DNA from: Fidelibacterota bacterium
Lineage (GTDB): Bacteria > Fidelibacterota > Marinisomatia > Marinisomatales > TCS55
DNA length: 8,999 bases
Assembly (NCBI GenBank): GCA_002712245.1
Contig: PASZ01000021.1
Location: 22,124 to 31,122, forward strand
Reading direction: 5' to 3'
Positions within the stretch are counted from its first letter, which is position 1. Every line of letters begins with the position of its first letter. Of the stretch, positions 7,847 through 8,999 are shown in pieces. Made by a program: the position numbers and the translations under genes. The notes beneath the pieces were generated by a model. That model saw only the letters and a program-made list of their open reading frames with translations, ran no database searches and was not told the origin of the DNA.

Positions 7847-8999
7847 TTACTCTGACTCAAGCTCAACCAATGAAGATGCAATTAATTCTATAAATATATT
7901 TACTTGTTTAAGCATATCCATTAATTGAGTGTGAAGTTGATTGATTTCAGCTGATCCTTCGTTAGAGTCAGTAGCTCCTCGTATTTCGTGATCTAGTTTA
8001 TATTTTTGCTCTAAATCTTTGTAATTTTGTCCTCTTGATATAATTTTTTCAACCTTTGCTTTATCAAATTTTATGAAAAAACTATTTAAACGCTTTACCT
8101 GCTTTATTAATTGCTTATGAAAATCAATTAATTGCTCTTGTTCTTGAATTGAAAATTTTTCATTAATACCTTCTTTTTTTGCTACTAAAGAACTAAATCG
8201 AATTTGAATAGAGTTATTTGCTGAGTTCAAGTAGTTCACAATAGATATAAGGGTAAATAATTCTTTAGATTGATCAGCGCTTAAATCAGATTTACTAGTA
8301 TTGATTAAGTAATCACTAATTTTTTGATTTAAATAAGAAATCTTTTCCACTCTTTGGTTCATTCCAGTCATTAAATCCATACTCGGATTTTCAACATCAG
8401 TAAGCTTTTGATTGTTTACAAACGGAGGGACGAGTGTTCCAATCACTCTTTCCATAAGCCCTATCACACCTTTGATTTCTGCCTGAGCGCTATTAATAGC
8501 AGCCTCAGGTTGATCAAGTAAATTTTCATCTAGGTGAAGTACAGAAGGTTTCTCTATATTTCTATCCGTTTTCTTATCGGGCAGATAATAAATGATTGTT
8601 TTTGCGATATATCCAGTAAATGGAATAAAAACGACTGAGGCTAGTATATTAAAAATAGTGTGTGCATTCGCAATTTGCCGGGGAATATTTTGCGATGTTT
8701 GAGAAACAAACTCTGCAAAAGTTGGAATCCAAAAACAAAATAATAAAACTCCAATAACATTAAATGTAACATGCGCAACAGCTACCCGCTTAGCATCCCG
8801 CGAAGCATTTAAGCCGGCTAAAAGGGCAGTAATGCAGGTCCCAATATTTGCTCCAAAAATAAGCGGAATTCCCGCTTCTAAAGTAATTGATCCGCCGCTA
8901 GCGAGTGTTATTACAATTCCTGTCGTAGCGCTGCTACTCTGAACTAAGGCAGTAAAAATTGCACCAGCTAAAATACCTAGAAAGGGATTTTCAAAACTC
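7847..8999 (-). CDS. Na/Pi cotransporter family protein with PhoU-like C-terminal domain (5' end outside window)
   Basis: This inner-membrane protein of the NptA/PNaS family is expected to take up or export phosphate with sodium. On the minus strand the frame is open from the window edge to a TAA at 7849-7847, giving 383 codons of the C-terminal part. The first visible residues read NPFLGILAGAIFTALV then QSSSATTGIVITLASG. QSSSATT is the substrate-binding repeat motif and, by context, probably the second of the two repeats. GIPLIFGANIGTCITALLAG follows, with further membrane segments to about residue 139. After a charged linker, about 150-383 is a helical PhoU-like bundle beginning near LHLDENLLDQPEAAI. 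An internal GTG at 8467 is not the start, because the conserved transporter sequence continues upstream of it. It converges on nadK with only 2 bases between stops and is transcribed separately from the rest. Confidence 0.92.
   Translation of the reverse strand, partial: SFENPFLGILAGAIFTALVQSSSATTGIVITLASGGSITLEAGIPLIFGANIGTCITALLAGLNASRDAKRVAVAHVTFNVIGVLLFCFWIPTFAEFVSQTSQNIPRQIANAHTIFNILASVVFIPFTGYIAKTIIYYLPDKKTDRNIEKPSVLHLDENLLDQPEAAINSAQAEIKGVIGLMERVIGTLVPPFVNNQKLTDVENPSMDLMTGMNQRVEKISYLNQKISDYLINTSKSDLSADQSKELFTLISIVNYLNSANNSIQIRFSSLVAKKEGINEKFSIQEQEQLIDFHKQLIKQVKRLNSFFIKFDKAKVEKIISRGQNYKDLEQKYKLDHEIRGATDSNEGSAEINQLHTQLMDMLKQVNIFIELIASSLVELESE

Noticed and set aside
7847..8467. A stand-alone 206-residue PhoU-like protein starting at GTG 8467
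   Set aside because: The same frame stays open to the window edge and encodes the QSSSATT transporter domain, so the PhoU-like part is the tail of a larger protein.

Overview
The window is AT-rich (about one third G+C by eye) and almost wholly coding. Eleven genes or gene remnants run on the plus strand, and one truncated gene runs toward them on the minus strand. Envelope functions point to a diderm bacterium: an RfaE2/HldE-type ADP-heptose nucleotidyltransferase, a LysM lytic transglycosylase of the MltD type and PlsC. A 31-residue basic protein resembling the AURKAIP1/COX24 (mS38-like) family, together with the weak use of Shine-Dalgarno sites, suggests a member of the FCB group (Bacteroidota and relatives such as Marinimicrobia). 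That placement is an inference from memory and not a phylogeny.

Layout. 1-510 is the C-terminal third of seryl-tRNA synthetase. 503-1219 is a PlsC-type acyltransferase, 1221-1697 an RfaE2-like nucleotidyltransferase, and 1739-3358 a secreted lytic transglycosylase with LysM repeats. 3355-4233 is a short-form SppA peptidase whose frame is interrupted by one TAG codon at 3544-3546. 4239-4526 is an HU/IHF-family DNA-binding protein and 4537-4632 the small basic ribosomal-type protein. 4644-5504 is a secreted zinc hydrolase of the S1/P1 nuclease and phospholipase C superfamily. 5501-6718 and 6724-6957 are the two subunits of exonuclease VII (xseA, xseB), and 6954-7844 is NAD kinase. 7847-8999 on the minus strand is the C-terminal part of a Na/Pi cotransporter with a PhoU-like tail.

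The plus-strand genes overlap or sit a few bases apart. ATGA-type overlaps occur at 3355, 5501 and 6954. The only gap above 12 bases is the 41 bases before the transglycosylase gene. This looks like one or two housekeeping transcription units linking envelope building (plsC, rfaE2, mltD, sppA), chromosome and ribosome structure (HU, bS22-like), nucleic-acid processing (xseAB) and NADP supply (nadK). No tRNA, rRNA, CRISPR array, insertion sequence or long repeat is visible, and no stretch over 300 bases lacks a gene.

I do not see a new multi-gene system. The points most worth a second look are the amber codon inside sppA, the tiny ribosomal-type gene that annotation pipelines often miss, and the phospholipase-C-like metal site of the secreted hydrolase.
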